DNA of 64,000 bases from contig ML014164.1 of assembly GCA_003615045.1 (NCBI GenBank), positions 1 to 64,000 on the forward strand. Reading direction: 5' to 3'. Positions 43,769-54,213 of the stretch are shown here, one piece after another (positions within the stretch are counted from its first letter, which is position 1; each line of letters begins with the position of its first letter). Both the position numbers and the translations under genes were made by a program. The notes under the pieces are model-generated. The model was not told the origin of the DNA, made no database searches, and saw nothing but the letters and a program-made list of their open reading frames with translations. The DNA comes from Caulochytrium protostelioides (taxonomy: Eukaryota; Chytridiomycota; Caulochytriomycetes; Caulochytriales; Caulochytriaceae).

Positions 43769-44360
43769 TCATCCGTCGAGCGTATGCGCGCCTTTCTGAT
43801 TCTGATTCTGATGGTCATTGGTGGGTGTGCGTCACCGGGGTAGGACGGGCGGCATGCCCGACTGTGGAGCCGTCGACGCCGCCGTCGGCAGGGCTCCTCC
43901 TCCCCACGGGCGTGCCGCTGCCATCCACGTCGCCGCCGCTTTTGCGGTTTTGTCCACGCGGTGTTGCCTGCGCCCTGCGCGCCGGCACGAGGCGTCATTG
44001 GCCCCGCCGCCCGCCGCCCGCCATCCGCCGCCATCGTGCTGCCGCCATCGTGGCCCCTGGCAGGCATGCCATCCGAGTCGCTCGGCGATGCCGCCGTCGC
44101 GGCGGCGGGGGGCTGATCATCAATATGTCGCCACACGATGGGGTATCAATGAACGGGGGCATTGTTATGGTGGTGGTGGTGGTGGTGGTTCACTGGAGAG
44201 TATGGATCTGCAGGGTGCACTTCCCCGATCGTGGGTCCCACCCGCTCTGTGCCCGCTGTCCTATTGTCCGCTCAGCGCGCTGCACCCTTGTTTTCATCAG
44301 CATTAACACGGTTAACCATTGGTGACCTCGACGGCTCTCTTCCTTTACCGAGTGGCAATC
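43769..44360. other. Intergenic stretch with (TGG)n tract
   Basis: No gene is recognised. A short TGG triplet repeat lies at about 44168-44189, some 170 bp before the next start codon. The rest presumably serves as terminator and promoter. Confidence 0.45.
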
Positions 44361-46358
44361 ATGGCGGCGCCCGAGCCCGAGCGCCGCGATGGCGCCGCTT
44401 CGGAATCCTCGGCGTCGACCTCGACCTCGACCTCGACTACGACCTCGGCGTCGGCCCCGCCGACCTACATGAAAGCTCGGCGCGTCACGGCCCCGTCGCA
44501 CGTCACGAGCGACCTCGCCGAGGCGCTGTCGCCGTCGCCATCTCCAGTAAATCCGGTGATGGCGGCGCCCCTGCCGACCCCCACGGGCCACTCCCTGCGC
44601 AGCCCGTCGCTGCGGCCGACGGCGACAGCGGTCCCCGGCACGCCGGAGCTGAACGCGCTGCTCGGGATGGACCTCGCCGACTTCTCGACGTTCGATCTGG
44701 CTGGGAGCGACTTCATTGCGCTGCTGTCGGAGAAACTTGCGCTGCAGCGGACCAAGCTCGCGCGGACGTCGGCGGGCCGTGCGATGCACCGCTTGGCGCA
44801 GCAGCAGCGGGACGCCGTGAACGTGCTCGCGCGCCGCATGGCGCAGCCCGCCGCCGCGATGCAGCGGGACAAGATTTCCTTTGTCTTTGGCGTGACCTAT
44901 CTGTGGGTCACGGCGCTGCTGGTCGGCGCGGCGCCGTGGGTCATCCCGCTGCTCTATCTCGCGAAAATCGTCGTCCTGCTCGGACTCCGCTTCGCCATCT
45001 ACCGCCGCAAGCGATGGCACTACTTCATGTTCGACATGTGCTACTATGTCAATCTGCTGCTCGTGTTGCTGCTGCTGTTCCCGCGACCGGAGGGCCTGCT
45101 GTATACGGCGGTCTGGGGTCTTGCCACGGGCCCCACGCTAACGGCGATCATTGCCTGGCGCAACTCGCTCGTCTTCCACTCCCTGGACAAGGTGACCTCG
45201 CTCATCATCCATTTCGAGCCGCCGCTCGTTATGTTTGTGCTGCGATGGACCGACCCCGCCATGATGCTTAAGCGTTACGCGCCGATGGCCCGCGCGAAGG
45301 GGCCCGGTCCCATGACCATGATTCTTGTGAGTCTGGCGGCCTACATCACGTGGCAGTCGGCGTACTGGGTGTTTATCTGGCGTGGCCGCCGGGACAAGAT
45401 CCGCGAAGGGTATGCCACCAGCACGACCCATCTGCTCGCCGACCGCAAGAGCCCTGTGTTCAAGCTCACCCACCGCCTGATCCCGCGCTTCCGCCCCGCG
45501 GCATTCGTCGTGGTCCAGCTTTTCTACACGCTGCTCACGCTGCTCCCGACGCCGCTCTACTGGTCTGCGCGATGGGTTCACGCGACCTATCTCGTGATCG
45601 TGCTAAGCCTCTCGATTTGGCGCGGCGCCTGCTTCTACTTTGAGGTCTTCAGCAAGCGCTACGTGGCACAGCTGCGCGCCCTCGAAGGCGAGCTCCAGGA
45701 GATCGGGGGCACCGACGCCAACGGTGGGACCAGCAGCACCCATGCCACGCCCCAGCCGCACGACGCCGCCGCCATGGGCATTCCACCCTTCGCCCTGTCG
45801 GCCGCCGCCACGTCGAGCGCTGCGGGATCGCCCATGGCCCGTGCGCCGTACACAATGCACCGCACGCCCGAGTCACATCCACACCGTCTGCCCCACGCCG
45901 CCCAGATCGCGTCGCTGCCGTCCTCCAGCTCGTCCGACGGCCTTGCGTCTCTCGGCCTCGCGGCCGGCGCCCCCTCCACCTCATCTCACGCCGCGGCGCC
46001 AGCCAACGGGCTGCCGCGCAGTAGCAAAGCCGATGCGGCGTCGCCGTCGGCCTCGCTGGCGACGACGGGCCTGGGTGCCGAAGAAGACGAGGGCGTGCTC
46101 GTGCCGACGCCGGGTCGGACCTCCTCGACATCGAGTCTGAGCCTGACGGCGGCCTCGTCCGCCTCGCCGTCCCATGGTACGGCGCCCCTGGCGCATCTGG
46201 CTTCCGCGCAGCAGCAGCAGCAGCAGCTGCGCCAGCGGTGTCCGGGCAGTCAGAGCCAGAGCCTTGATCGTTTGGACGACGACGACGATGCGCGGCTCTT
46301 CATTGAAGTGCGGCGCGTGCAGGACCCGCTGGTGCCTGCGGCGCCCCTCTCCTCATAA
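44361..46358 (+). CDS. GPC1: Glycerophosphocholine acyltransferase Gpc1
   Basis: Gpc1 (formerly the DUF2838 family) transfers an acyl group from acyl-CoA to glycerophosphocholine, giving lysophosphatidylcholine in the phosphatidylcholine deacylation-reacylation route. It is an ER-type multi-pass membrane protein. I start at 44361 (MAAPEPERRDGA) rather than at upstream non-ATG codons, giving 665 residues. After about 165 disordered residues comes the conserved core with several membrane spans: ISFVFGVTYLWVTALL, RWHYFMFDMCYYVNLLLV, SLDKVTSLIIHFEPPLVMF, ITWQSAYWVFIWRGRRDKI, RFRPAAFVVVQLFYTLLTLL. The core ends near residue 440. The C-terminal 220 residues are Ser/Ala-rich with a short polyQ and an acidic patch, more than most relatives have. 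Nte1, which supplies glycerophosphocholine, lies 10 kb away. Confidence 0.92.
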   Translation: MAAPEPERRDGAASESSASTSTSTSTTTSASAPPTYMKARRVTAPSHVTSDLAEALSPSPSPVNPVMAAPLPTPTGHSLRSPSLRPTATAVPGTPELNALLGMDLADFSTFDLAGSDFIALLSEKLALQRTKLARTSAGRAMHRLAQQQRDAVNVLARRMAQPAAAMQRDKISFVFGVTYLWVTALLVGAAPWVIPLLYLAKIVVLLGLRFAIYRRKRWHYFMFDMCYYVNLLLVLLLLFPRPEGLLYTAVWGLATGPTLTAIIAWRNSLVFHSLDKVTSLIIHFEPPLVMFVLRWTDPAMMLKRYAPMARAKGPGPMTMILVSLAAYITWQSAYWVFIWRGRRDKIREGYATSTTHLLADRKSPVFKLTHRLIPRFRPAAFVVVQLFYTLLTLLPTPLYWSARWVHATYLVIVLSLSIWRGACFYFEVFSKRYVAQLRALEGELQEIGGTDANGGTSSTHATPQPHDAAAMGIPPFALSAAATSSAAGSPMARAPYTMHRTPESHPHRLPHAAQIASLPSSSSSDGLASLGLAAGAPSTSSHAAAPANGLPRSSKADAASPSASLATTGLGAEEDEGVLVPTPGRTSSTSSLSLTAASSASPSHGTAPLAHLASAQQQQQQLRQRCPGSQSQSLDRLDDDDDARLFIEVRRVQDPLVPAAPLSS

Positions 46359-46388
46359 ACTAACCGAACATCATCCACTCGACGGCGG

Positions 46389-46739
46389 TTGCTTGGATTC
46401 CTTGGATCTACGCTAAATAAGAGACGACGACCAAGAACCTCTTCGAGGGCAGCCTCAGTAAGTAAGGGACGCCCGACGGCCGTGCCGATCTCTCGCGCGT
46501 CCCGGGCGGGCGCCCCCTCGACGGCGCCGAGGGCGGTCGGCCGGGTCTGCACGACCCGGGTGGACACCCTGACGTATGGGGCTCGAAAACCCGGGCAACG
46601 CCGGCGCTAGGGGATCATGATTCGAGGTTCGCTGTGGTGTGAAGCCACCAACGGCCAATTGTTGAACCGCGATCTGGATGCCGCGTTGAACACGCGACGC
46701 CGTCTGGCCTCAGGGGTCAGACCGATGGCGTTGTGCCGC
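46389..46739 (+). pseudogene. Fanzor remnant, copy 2 (internally deleted)
   Basis: Three blocks match copy 1 at the window's left end. Block 46420-46462 corresponds to 121-163 (about 31 of 43 bases equal without gaps). Block 46482-46516 corresponds to 757-791 (32 of 35). Block 46659-46694 corresponds to 1023-1058. The two outer blocks are 1.0 kb apart in copy 1 but only about 0.25 kb apart here, so roughly 0.6-0.7 kb of the interior is missing. The C-terminal part is the better preserved one. From 46617 an open frame reads MIRGSLWCEATNGQ, then the RuvC-III-type LLNRDLDAALNTRRRLASG, then RPMALCR. This follows the family pattern of a RG-L-C segment before NRD. The catalytic domain is gone, so it is non-functional. 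The first block reads NKRRRPRTSSRAASVSK, matching the basic N-terminus in copy 1. Confidence 0.66.
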
Positions 46740-47098
46740 ATCCCCGCGCAGGCTCCGCGGCGGTCCAAGGTCGGCAAGCGCATCTAACGATGATTTGAAT
46801 ACGGACGGCCTCTGTTGGGTTTGCCCGGGGGGCACCACGCAGGGTATGGTATTCGTGTTGGGTCAGGATGGGCGTATATAAAAGATCATAAATAAGGGAC
46901 AACATACAAAGGCAGCCGAAGCCGGGCCACACCGCAACTTGGGAGGCTGAGCCACGGCTGACCGCGCGCGGGCCGCTCTGATCGTGGGATCGCACGTGAG
47001 GTAAGCGGCGATACGATAACTCGGGAAGGCCGACGGCCTGCCCGCCATACTTGTGGCGGGCGGCGTATGCCAGGCGCATCCCGTCGACGCTCCGGATT
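46740..47098. other. Intergenic stretch, no gene seen
   Basis: This spacer may include the right end of the Fanzor relic. TATATAAAAG at about 46874-46883 looks like a TATA box but has no convincing gene in front of it. On the other strand it would lie in the 3' flank of the small GPI-type gene. Confidence 0.4.
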
Positions 47099-47470
47099 CT
47101 ACATCATCATAAAGAAGGCGGCGGCGCTGACGGCGATCGCGAGAACGCTCTGCAGGGGCATCGAGGACGCGGCCATCCCGGTCGCGCCATTGTAGGTCTG
47201 CTGGGTCTGTTGCGAGCGCGGGGTGGTGACGGTGCCCGTGGCGGCGACGGCGCTGGTGGCCGTGCCGGTGGCGTTCGCGGAGGTGACCACGGCGGTGTTG
47301 TTGCTGACGCCGGACCCCTGGGTCTGGACAGTGACGCCCGCAGATGTCTTGGTGGCATCCGGGTCGATGGTTACAACGGCGGGCACGCCGGCGTTCGTGT
47401 GGATCTCTTGTGCCTGCACCGACAGTGCGGTCAGGGCAACAAACGCCAAGGTCGTCTTGATGGCCACCAT
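47099..47470 (-). CDS. Small GPI-anchored-type surface protein
   Basis: The 123-residue frame has the full plan of a GPI-anchored cell-wall protein. It has a signal peptide (MVAIKTTLAFVALTALSVQA, probably cut before QEI). A Thr/Ala/Ser/Val-rich middle carries two NxT sites (NNTAV, NATGT). A spacer with small residues (NGATGMAASS) is followed by a hydrophobic tail (LAIAVSAAAFFMMM) ending at the stop. No cysteines or enzyme motifs are present. I do not recognise a specific family, as such proteins diverge fast. A GTATATAG element at about 47769-47775, read on the minus strand, lies some 300 bp upstream and may be its TATA box. Confidence 0.62.
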   Translation of the reverse strand: MVAIKTTLAFVALTALSVQAQEIHTNAGVPAVVTIDPDATKTSAGVTVQTQGSGVSNNTAVVTSANATGTATSAVAATGTVTTPRSQQTQQTYNGATGMAASSMPLQSVLAIAVSAAAFFMMM

Positions 47471-48924
47471 GATGACGAGACGAGGTCGGATAGGGGATAT
47501 GGATCAACAGGACGGTCGGATACAGGCGGCAGAGGTGGCAGAGTGCACAGCAATATGAGAAAGTATGTGGTTGGGGTGGATCGTACCAATCGAAGATGAA
47601 TACAGTGTGTGCGGATACTTTGTAGAGGGTGTGTTTCAGATAGTGGCGCTACTGCTCGAATGAGAATGCGTTGAAGGCGTTGAAGGGGTCCAATGGGGGC
47701 CTTGACAACCGAACTGCTCAGGGGCCCCCCTGTGATCCAACGCGATTCTCCGAGCCTTGACAAGCGAGCTATATACTCCACTCCGCGGCTGTGCGCCTGC
47801 TGCCCGCGCTGCGCGAGCACACGCGACGGCAGATGCTGACGCGGACACCCATGCGTCACGGACGCCTCATGGTCGCTGTGGCACAACACCCCAGCAGAAC
47901 CAATTAAGTGACAAATTAAAAATGCCATCGATTGTGATTGTCATCCGGCCGCCACGGCCGCCCTCTCCGGCGATCGTGCCCGTCGGCTCGTCGCCAGGCG
48001 GGCGCCGAGCCGAGGCGGACCTTCCGCGAGGCGGCGACGGCCGTGTCGCATGGGTTCCGAGACGGCCGGGATGGCGTTGCCTACAGGCGTCCTCATCCCG
48101 CAGCGCCCGCCGCTCGGCTGGCGTACGCCGCGCTGACGAGCCATGAGCGACGTGGCCGATGATGGATCATCTGGCAGATACTCCCGGCCGCGCTCGGCTC
48201 GGCCGGCGTCCAGCTCAGCCAGCCCGGCTAGCCCCTGCTTGCTCGGGACCCTCGGCGGCCGCCAGACGACCCGGTGCTGCGGATGGCGCCAGGAACGCAG
48301 GAACGCATGACGCCTCCCGCCAGGAGAGCTCACGGCTGGCGCGGTTCAGTCGGGATCCGGTCGTCGGCGACGGCCGGCGCGCCTCCCCGAGAGCCTCGCA
48401 AAATGGCATGTGGCGCTTCGGATGCAAGCGCCTCTGTGCCCACGGTGAGTGGCCAGCGGCCGTCTCCGTCTCAGGCAGGTGTGGCGCACCATCATCAGGA
48501 GCCGCGGGCCGCGAGCGACCGACCCACGGGGGCGTTGAGCACAGCTGATACTCAAACGGAACTGTGGCGTGGCATCGAGCCTCCGGGCGGGGCCGGCGCC
48601 AGATCGGCCAGGTCAGTGGCAGCGACGGAAGTGCCCACGCGCCACAAGAACCGTGCATCCATGTCTGCATCGCCACCACCGCCGACGAGAGTATGACGGC
48701 CTAGCGACAGGCCAGCGTCGGGCGAGGCCTGTCACGCTCCCCGGGCCACGACACGCCCCCCGCGGGCGACCCCTCCGTGCCACACATCAGAAACGCACGC
48801 GCCATGCAGCGAGGTCCATTGGCATGTGTCGTCGACGACATCGATGACAGGTCAACGACAACCCGATGTGACGTAAAAAAAAGGCCCTCCATGTCATTCA
48901 GGGGACGAGATCTTCGCAGATGCG
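47471..48924. other. Intergenic stretch, no gene seen
   Basis: These 1.45 kb lie upstream of the small surface-protein gene and downstream of the TTD14-like gene. Several short frames overlap on both strands; none has a domain, and I see no RNA gene. Confidence 0.45.
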
Positions 48925-50456
48925 TTACGACGCCGTGGCGGCCGGATGCGAGGCAATGAGCGCGGCGACGTCGCCCCGCGCCGGGTGGGCGCGCGCCGCG
49001 AGCGTGAACATGCTCCATGCCGGGTCGTCGGTGACTTCGCGCAGCTGCAGGAAGTCCGGCAACGCGCGGGACAGGGCATGCTGCCCCGCGACGTCGTCGG
49101 TGAGGTCCGCGTCCAGATAGCCTTCGAGCAGCATGAGGCCCGGAAACGGATCCAAGTACGTGTCGAGCTGGAAGTAGCGGTCCCGGTACAAGAAGCAGCG
49201 GCGGCGCTTTCGCACGGGGACGCGCGACGGATCGGCCTGCTGCGCGAGGATCGAGTACGCGGTCTCCGTGAGATTGCGGCGCGTCTCGACGAGCTGGCCG
49301 TCCGCGGGCGCCGCGGCGTCGCCGGTGCCCGCGGTGCGCATGCGCGTCGTCAGGCTCAGATGGAGCGCCATCGAGCCCTGCTCGGTGCGGCAGCGGATGC
49401 GCGCCTGCACCGTGTTGGCGGTCGGTGTGTTCAGATACGTATGCAGGACCTCGAAGAGCCGGCTCGGCACGGGGAAGCCGTCGACCTGGTCGCTGGAGGC
49501 GATGGCGGCAACGGACGTCGGGCCGACCACGAGGAACTTGCGCTTCTTGACGGGCTTCGCGATGCGGTGCGTCGGCACCGGCATGGGGACGCCGGCGCCC
49601 GAGATGCCCGTCCGCGGCGGCGTAGCTTGGCGAGACGCTGTCGCCGCGTCAGTGGCCGCCGAGTCCGAGATGAGCCCGAGGCGTGTGGTGACCGCGCGGA
49701 TCACGCAGTCGCACTTCTCAGCGAAGCTGCCGACATGCTCGTTGTCGACCACCTGCAGGCCCGCGTGGCCCATCCAGGCCTTCATGGTCGCGTTGTCGAT
49801 ATTGCGCGCCGTGTCCACGTCTTCCGTGCGCGTCATGTTGTTCGCGTTCCCGTAGAAGCGCTCGGCACCCTTGGCGGCAGTCACAAGATGGACGACGCAG
49901 TCATACCGCTGGTCGCGGAGCTGCGCCTCGTCTTGCCCGAGCTCGCGCAGCATGCGCAGCCAGCCCTCACGGTCCATGTACGCGCTGGGGTCCATGGCGC
50001 CGCGGTCGCAGATCAGCATCGTCGGCCGGCCGGCCTGGGCCGACAGCTTGCCGAGCTGGCGATACGTATCCTCAATGGTCAACATCGTCTTCAGCAGGCT
50101 TTTCTGGAAGGAGTAGGACATCTCGGGGGTCAGTTCCTCAAACACGACGCCACCGCCCTTCAGCAGCGAGGACGTCTCAGGCACGCGGTAGACCTTCCAT
50201 CCCAGCGTCTCAAAATATTCAGCCAAAATCGAGAGCGACGATGTCTTGCCGCCGCAGGGACCTGATCCGAGCAAAGACCATCCGATGAAGCAGGTGAGTC
50301 GCGAGCCTATCGGATTTCAGAGGATGCTGGTGCCTGGAGTCGGCTGAGAACCCGCACCTCAGAAGCGACTGAGCGCGGGATCGATCCGAGCAAGAACCAC
50401 CTACCGCCGGTCAGACAGACGACGCGGAAGCGCTCTGTCTCATTGAGAGCGCTCAT
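48925..50456 (-). CDS. TTD14-like P-loop NTPase with CYTH-like domain
   Basis: There are two exons. Exon 1 is 50405-50456 (52 nt, MSALNETERFRVVCLTG plus one base). A 143-nt intron follows, GTAGGT to ATCAG, 50262-50404. Exon 2 is 48925-50261. Splicing places the break inside the P-loop and rebuilds GGPCGGKTS (residues 17-25), total 462 residues. Family hallmarks follow: LGWKVYRVPETSS, EMSYSFQKSLLKTML, LICDRGAMDPSAY, VVHLVTAAKGAERFYG and WMGHAGLQVVDN. The C-terminal half (about 255-415) has CYTH-like elements with alternating charged strands: ARIRCRTEQG, ETRRNLTETAY, RKRRRCFLYRDRYFQLDTY and LLEGYLD. Drosophila TTD14 binds GTP and phospholipids and acts in TRPL channel transport. A role in fungi is unknown. 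A first impression of a Clp1-like kinase does not fit these motifs. Confidence 0.87.
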
Positions 50457-52107
50457 GGCGGGCAGCATGCAGCATGCGATCCGCGAGGGAAACGGCTTGC
50501 AAGGGAGAGGGCCGCCGGCAACCGTCACGAGACGAAGCCGTACGAAACTGCGAGGAGACGATGCGATACGCTACCGGACAGGCAGGCAGGACAGCCGCGA
50601 CGGGCAGGCGACGGCGACGCTGATGGCAGCGCGTGGCTCGTGGCGGCGAGCGACTAGACAGGGCGACCGGGCGACAAGGTGGGTGCTGCGGGAATGGCGG
50701 TTCCGGTAGGGGAGCGCGGCACGGGGTCGGTGGTGAGCTAGGAACTGGAAGCACGCGCTCGGGCGCCGGGCGAGGGAGTCCGCCAACGAAGCCGTGGTCG
50801 CCGCCAAGCTGCCGAGCTCGGGGGGGTAGTGCGTGCGTCGACGCAGACGCGACGGGCATGGCGGCGGAGCTCCAGTATCAAGGCCGCGGTCCTTCCGCCA
50901 AGGCCAGGAAAAGCCCGACGCCGCTTCGCGTGCGCTGGCCCGTCGGCCCCGTCTGCGGCGAGCGCCGGCCGGGCCGACCCCGCGCCACCTGAAACACACC
51001 TGCGGCGCGTGGGTGGTCCGCCACGCAGGCTAGCACGCGCACACGCCGCGGCGCGCCGTCGCACGGCGCTGCCACAGGCCTTTCGGAGAGCCGCGGCCGC
51101 GGGCGGCGATCGCGCGGGCCCATCCGGCGGCGCCCGCCTATGGGGCGCCGGCGTGACGGCGGCCAGGGGGCTTTTCAGGACCCGTTGCCCGACAACACCC
51201 AGGCCCGTGGGCCGACCGGCGTCCGGTGTCCGCCGTGGAAAAGGGCAGCGCCTCGCAGTGGTGGTCGCCACCGCCACCAGGGTGCCGCAACCGTCCGCTG
51301 GTACGGCCATCCGAGACCGTGAAGCATCGGGGTCGTCCATCACAAGTATCGCATGATCGTTTACGCCGTTCGTTCGCGTCGATGCCGATCCGTGACGGTG
51401 TGATGACGGGTGTCGCCTGCGAGGATGTCACGTGCAATGCATGCGGGTGAGATAGGCGCGTTCCCGAGCTGCTGCCCATGATGACGACGAGATCGTAGAC
51501 CGATGCTGATCGATGGCATGGACTGTGCGAGCCGCTCATCCGTGCACGCACGCCTTGCTGAAGCACCTGTTCATATCGTTGATCACTGAGCTGGACATGG
51601 AGGCCCAGGAGGGGGCCCCCCTTGCTCTCGCCTTGGCTGCCGCCGCCACCGCCGCCGCTAAGACGAGGTAAATGAGGAGCGGACTGACCAGGCCCCCATC
51701 CGGCGCCGCTCGACAAGAGGGCGCCTGCCGCGCGGCAGCGAAGCAATCATTCAAGCAGAGATGATGCGATAGCATCCAGAGAGGGCTGCCGTCGCCCACG
51801 TGATATGGCTCGATGGCCGTGATGCACAGGGGCTGTGCTCTCCGCGATACGACCGTCGCTTCCGACCGACTCGCTTCCATCTTGGCTCCCCGCTCCTCGC
51901 CCCGTGCGCCCGCCGCTCACGCCCGCCAAAACTCCGCCCATCCTTGGTGCCGAGAGACGCAGACGCCGTCGCTGCACGGCGTATCGTGCTGTTGATCCCA
52001 TCCGCTGTATTCTCGGCACGGCCGCTGCCTCCCGCTCGTCTCCTATCGGGTGCCCTCATTGCTGAGACCCCGCCTCTGACGGCGACGGATCCGAGCGGCT
52101 GGCGACG
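50457..52107. other. Divergent intergenic region TTD14-like/RPP1
   Basis: These 1.65 kb separate two divergent genes. Many overlapping frames of 60-200 codons exist, all of GC-rich random-looking composition. I recognise no gene or repeat. Confidence 0.45.
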
Positions 52108-53247
52108 ATGTGGTACGATCTGAATGTGCCGTACGACACGGTCGAGCGGAAAGGCCATGGCGGTGGCAGCGCCACAGCGCTGCAGGCCGACATCGACGCG
52201 AAGCGCCGCGTGATGCTGTGCAAGCTGGCGGACTTGGGATACGGCACCATGGCCCACTGCGTGACCGTCGCGAGCGTCGATGCTCTCGCCAAGCCCCACG
52301 CGTCGGCGTCGGCAGCGTCCTGCCCCATTACGCAGGTGGACATTCCCGGCGTGACGCACCCGTGCAAGCAGCCGTTGGATCTGGTCGACGGGTCGCGGCA
52401 TGCGCTGCTGCAGCTGCGCCGTGTCACGGTCGGCATCACGGAGCCCAGCAAGTGCCACGGCCTCAACCTCAACAACCCCGCGCTCGCGCCGTATGACCTC
52501 GTCGCCGTCCAGCCGCAGACCGAAGCCGCCTTCCAATTCGCATGCCAGCAGCTCGACGTCGACCTCATCACCCTCGACCTCTCGCAGCGGCTGCCGTTCT
52601 ACCTAAAGGCCCCGACGCTCAACGCGGCCGTGGTCCGCGGCGTCGCGTTCGAGATCACGTATGCCCCGGCGCTGCGCGACCTGGCCGCGCGCCGGCACTT
52701 CATCCACCAGGCGCGCTCGCTGCTGCGCCTCACCCACGGACGCCATGTCGTCCTCTCGTCGGCGGCGCTCACGGCGCTCGAGTGCCGCGCGCCCGTGGAC
52801 GTCGCCAACCTCGCCCGCGTGCTCTTCGGGCTCCCGCTCGATACCGCCCGCCAGACCCTGGATGCCGCCGCCCGCAGCGTCGTCTGCCGCGCTGCGTCCC
52901 GCCGCCGCGTCACCAAGGGCGTCTTCCGCCCGCTCACGGTCCCGGGCACCGACGAGCTGGCACAGCCGCCCTCTCCCGAGTCTGATGCTGCTGCCGCCGC
53001 CGGGAAGACGTCCGAGGACGCTGCTGCCGCTGATGATGAGGCCGCGGATGCTGCCGACGAGGCCAAGAAGGCGAAGCCGTCAGGCAAACGGAGCGTGTCC
53101 CGCGGGATGCTGTGGCGGATGGGCGCCGTGCCCGCGTCCGTCTACCAAGCGCGCGTGGCCGCGAAATCGACGGCAGCGTCTGGGAAGACCGCCGCTTCGC
53201 CCGCGTCGGACGGCCCGCCGTCCAAGAAGGCTAAGCTGGCCGGCTAA
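52108..53247 (+). CDS. RPP1: RNase P/MRP protein subunit Rpp1 (p30)
   Basis: Rpp1/p30 is a TIM-barrel-like protein subunit shared by nuclear RNase P (tRNA 5' maturation) and RNase MRP. The 379-residue product starts MWYDLNVPYDT, close to the usual family start. It continues with LGYGTMAHCVTVASVD, then YDLVAVQPQTEAAFQFACQ, VDLITLDLSQRLPFYLK, RGVAFEITYAPALRD and GRHVVLSSAALTALECRAP, all in family order. Two small inserts relative to human p30 lie at about 17-25 and 65-90. The C-terminal 85 residues are an Ala/Ser/acidic then Lys-rich tail (PPSKKAKLAG at the end), which may act in nuclear localisation. No intron is seen. It converges with the ZNRD2-like gene across about 200 bp. Confidence 0.93.
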   Translation: MWYDLNVPYDTVERKGHGGGSATALQADIDAKRRVMLCKLADLGYGTMAHCVTVASVDALAKPHASASAASCPITQVDIPGVTHPCKQPLDLVDGSRHALLQLRRVTVGITEPSKCHGLNLNNPALAPYDLVAVQPQTEAAFQFACQQLDVDLITLDLSQRLPFYLKAPTLNAAVVRGVAFEITYAPALRDLAARRHFIHQARSLLRLTHGRHVVLSSAALTALECRAPVDVANLARVLFGLPLDTARQTLDAAARSVVCRAASRRRVTKGVFRPLTVPGTDELAQPPSPESDAAAAAGKTSEDAAAADDEAADAADEAKKAKPSGKRSVSRGMLWRMGAVPASVYQARVAAKSTAASGKTAASPASDGPPSKKAKLAG

Positions 53248-53451
53248 TGGCGTCCATGGGATCGTGGATCCGGCAGATTCAGGCCGTCGCCGTCGCCGTC
53301 TCGTTGTGTATAGATTTCATTTCTTGCGATGCACGTATATATAGAGTTTTCATTGTTTCCTTTCCCTCCTTCAGGTCATGAGAGCGCCGCCGACGATGCC
53401 ATGGCAGAGCGCTGCGATCTAGCTCACCACACCGGCAGGCCAGACGGTTTG

Positions 53452-54213
53452 TTAGCGACGCACGGTCATCAGTGCGCTGAGCGCCTCGGCGACGCCGGCG
53501 ATGGCCTGCGTGACGGCACGGATCTGCTGGGGGTCCGTGCAGCGGCGCAGCTGCGCCGTCAGCTCGGCGAGCTGCTCGCGGCACGCCCGCTCGGCCTCGG
53601 CCACGACCGCGTCTGGCGATGCTCCTGACGACGTCGGCGCCGGACGCGCGCGCACCGACGCCGCCACAGGCGCGGGGGCGGGCGCGGGCGTGGGCGAGGG
53701 CGCCGCGGCCGGCGTTGAGACGCGGCGCGGCGCGGCGGCCTCCGCCCGCAACGCGTCGGCCAGCGCACGCGCCTCGGCGTCGAAGTCGCGGCCGGGATAG
53801 AGCGCCGAGCGGCGCACGTGGAGGCCTTCGGCCTCGGCGGCCGCGAGGTCCTCCTCGGTCAGCAGGGGCTGCTGCGGCTGGGCCGGCGCGGCCGACGGCG
53901 GCGCCGCGATCGGCGGCGCGGCGGCGGGCGCGGCGGCGACGGCGGCGGGCGTGGCCGGGGCGACGACGACGGCGGGCGTGTCGTCGCCGACAAAGCGGTC
54001 GCAGGTGACGCAGTAGACCTGGCGCTGGCGGTTGCGCACGAGCGGGACGCCAGGGCAGTTGGCGCAGACTTCACTGAGCATGGTCCATCCCTGGAGCAGC
54101 TTCTGGCCGAGCAGCTCGCTAGCCTGGTCGTAGAGCTGACCGCGCGTCATTCTCTCGGCCTCGCTTTTGCGCGCGTTTTCCAGGTCGGCCAGTGTCGTGC
54201 GCGTCGAGACCAT
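53452..54213 (-). CDS. ZNRD2/SSSCA1-like zinc-ribbon protein
   Basis: The 253-residue protein belongs to the Sjogren/scleroderma autoantigen 1 family (ZNRD2). Near the N-terminus it has LGQKLLQGWTMLSEVCANCP and PLVRNRQRQVYCVTCDRF. These supply four cysteines (CxxC ... CxxC) of a zinc ribbon, as in human ZNRD2. The middle is Ala/Pro-rich, and a second conserved helix (AEAEGLHVRRSALY) follows. The C-terminus is a helical segment (EAERACREQLAELTAQLRR). The start at 54213 is chosen because the context is good and it begins just before the conserved region. A second in-frame ATG at 54420 would add 69 residues encoded by a 12-bp tandem repeat (LPAS)n. The function of the family is poorly known. Confidence 0.8.
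   Translation of the reverse strand: MVSTRTTLADLENARKSEAERMTRGQLYDQASELLGQKLLQGWTMLSEVCANCPGVPLVRNRQRQVYCVTCDRFVGDDTPAVVVAPATPAAVAAAPAAAPPIAAPPSAAPAQPQQPLLTEEDLAAAEAEGLHVRRSALYPGRDFDAEARALADALRAEAAAPRRVSTPAAAPSPTPAPAPAPVAASVRARPAPTSSGASPDAVVAEAERACREQLAELTAQLRRCTDPQQIRAVTQAIAGVAEALSALMTVRR

Noticed and set aside
46874-46883. TATA-box-like TATATAAAAG as a promoter
   Set aside because: No credible plus-strand gene follows it; it lies downstream of the minus-strand surface-protein gene.
48925-50456. Clp1-like polynucleotide kinase
   Set aside because: The GPCGGKTS P-loop suggested this at first, but the following motifs and the CYTH-like C-terminus belong to the TTD14 family.
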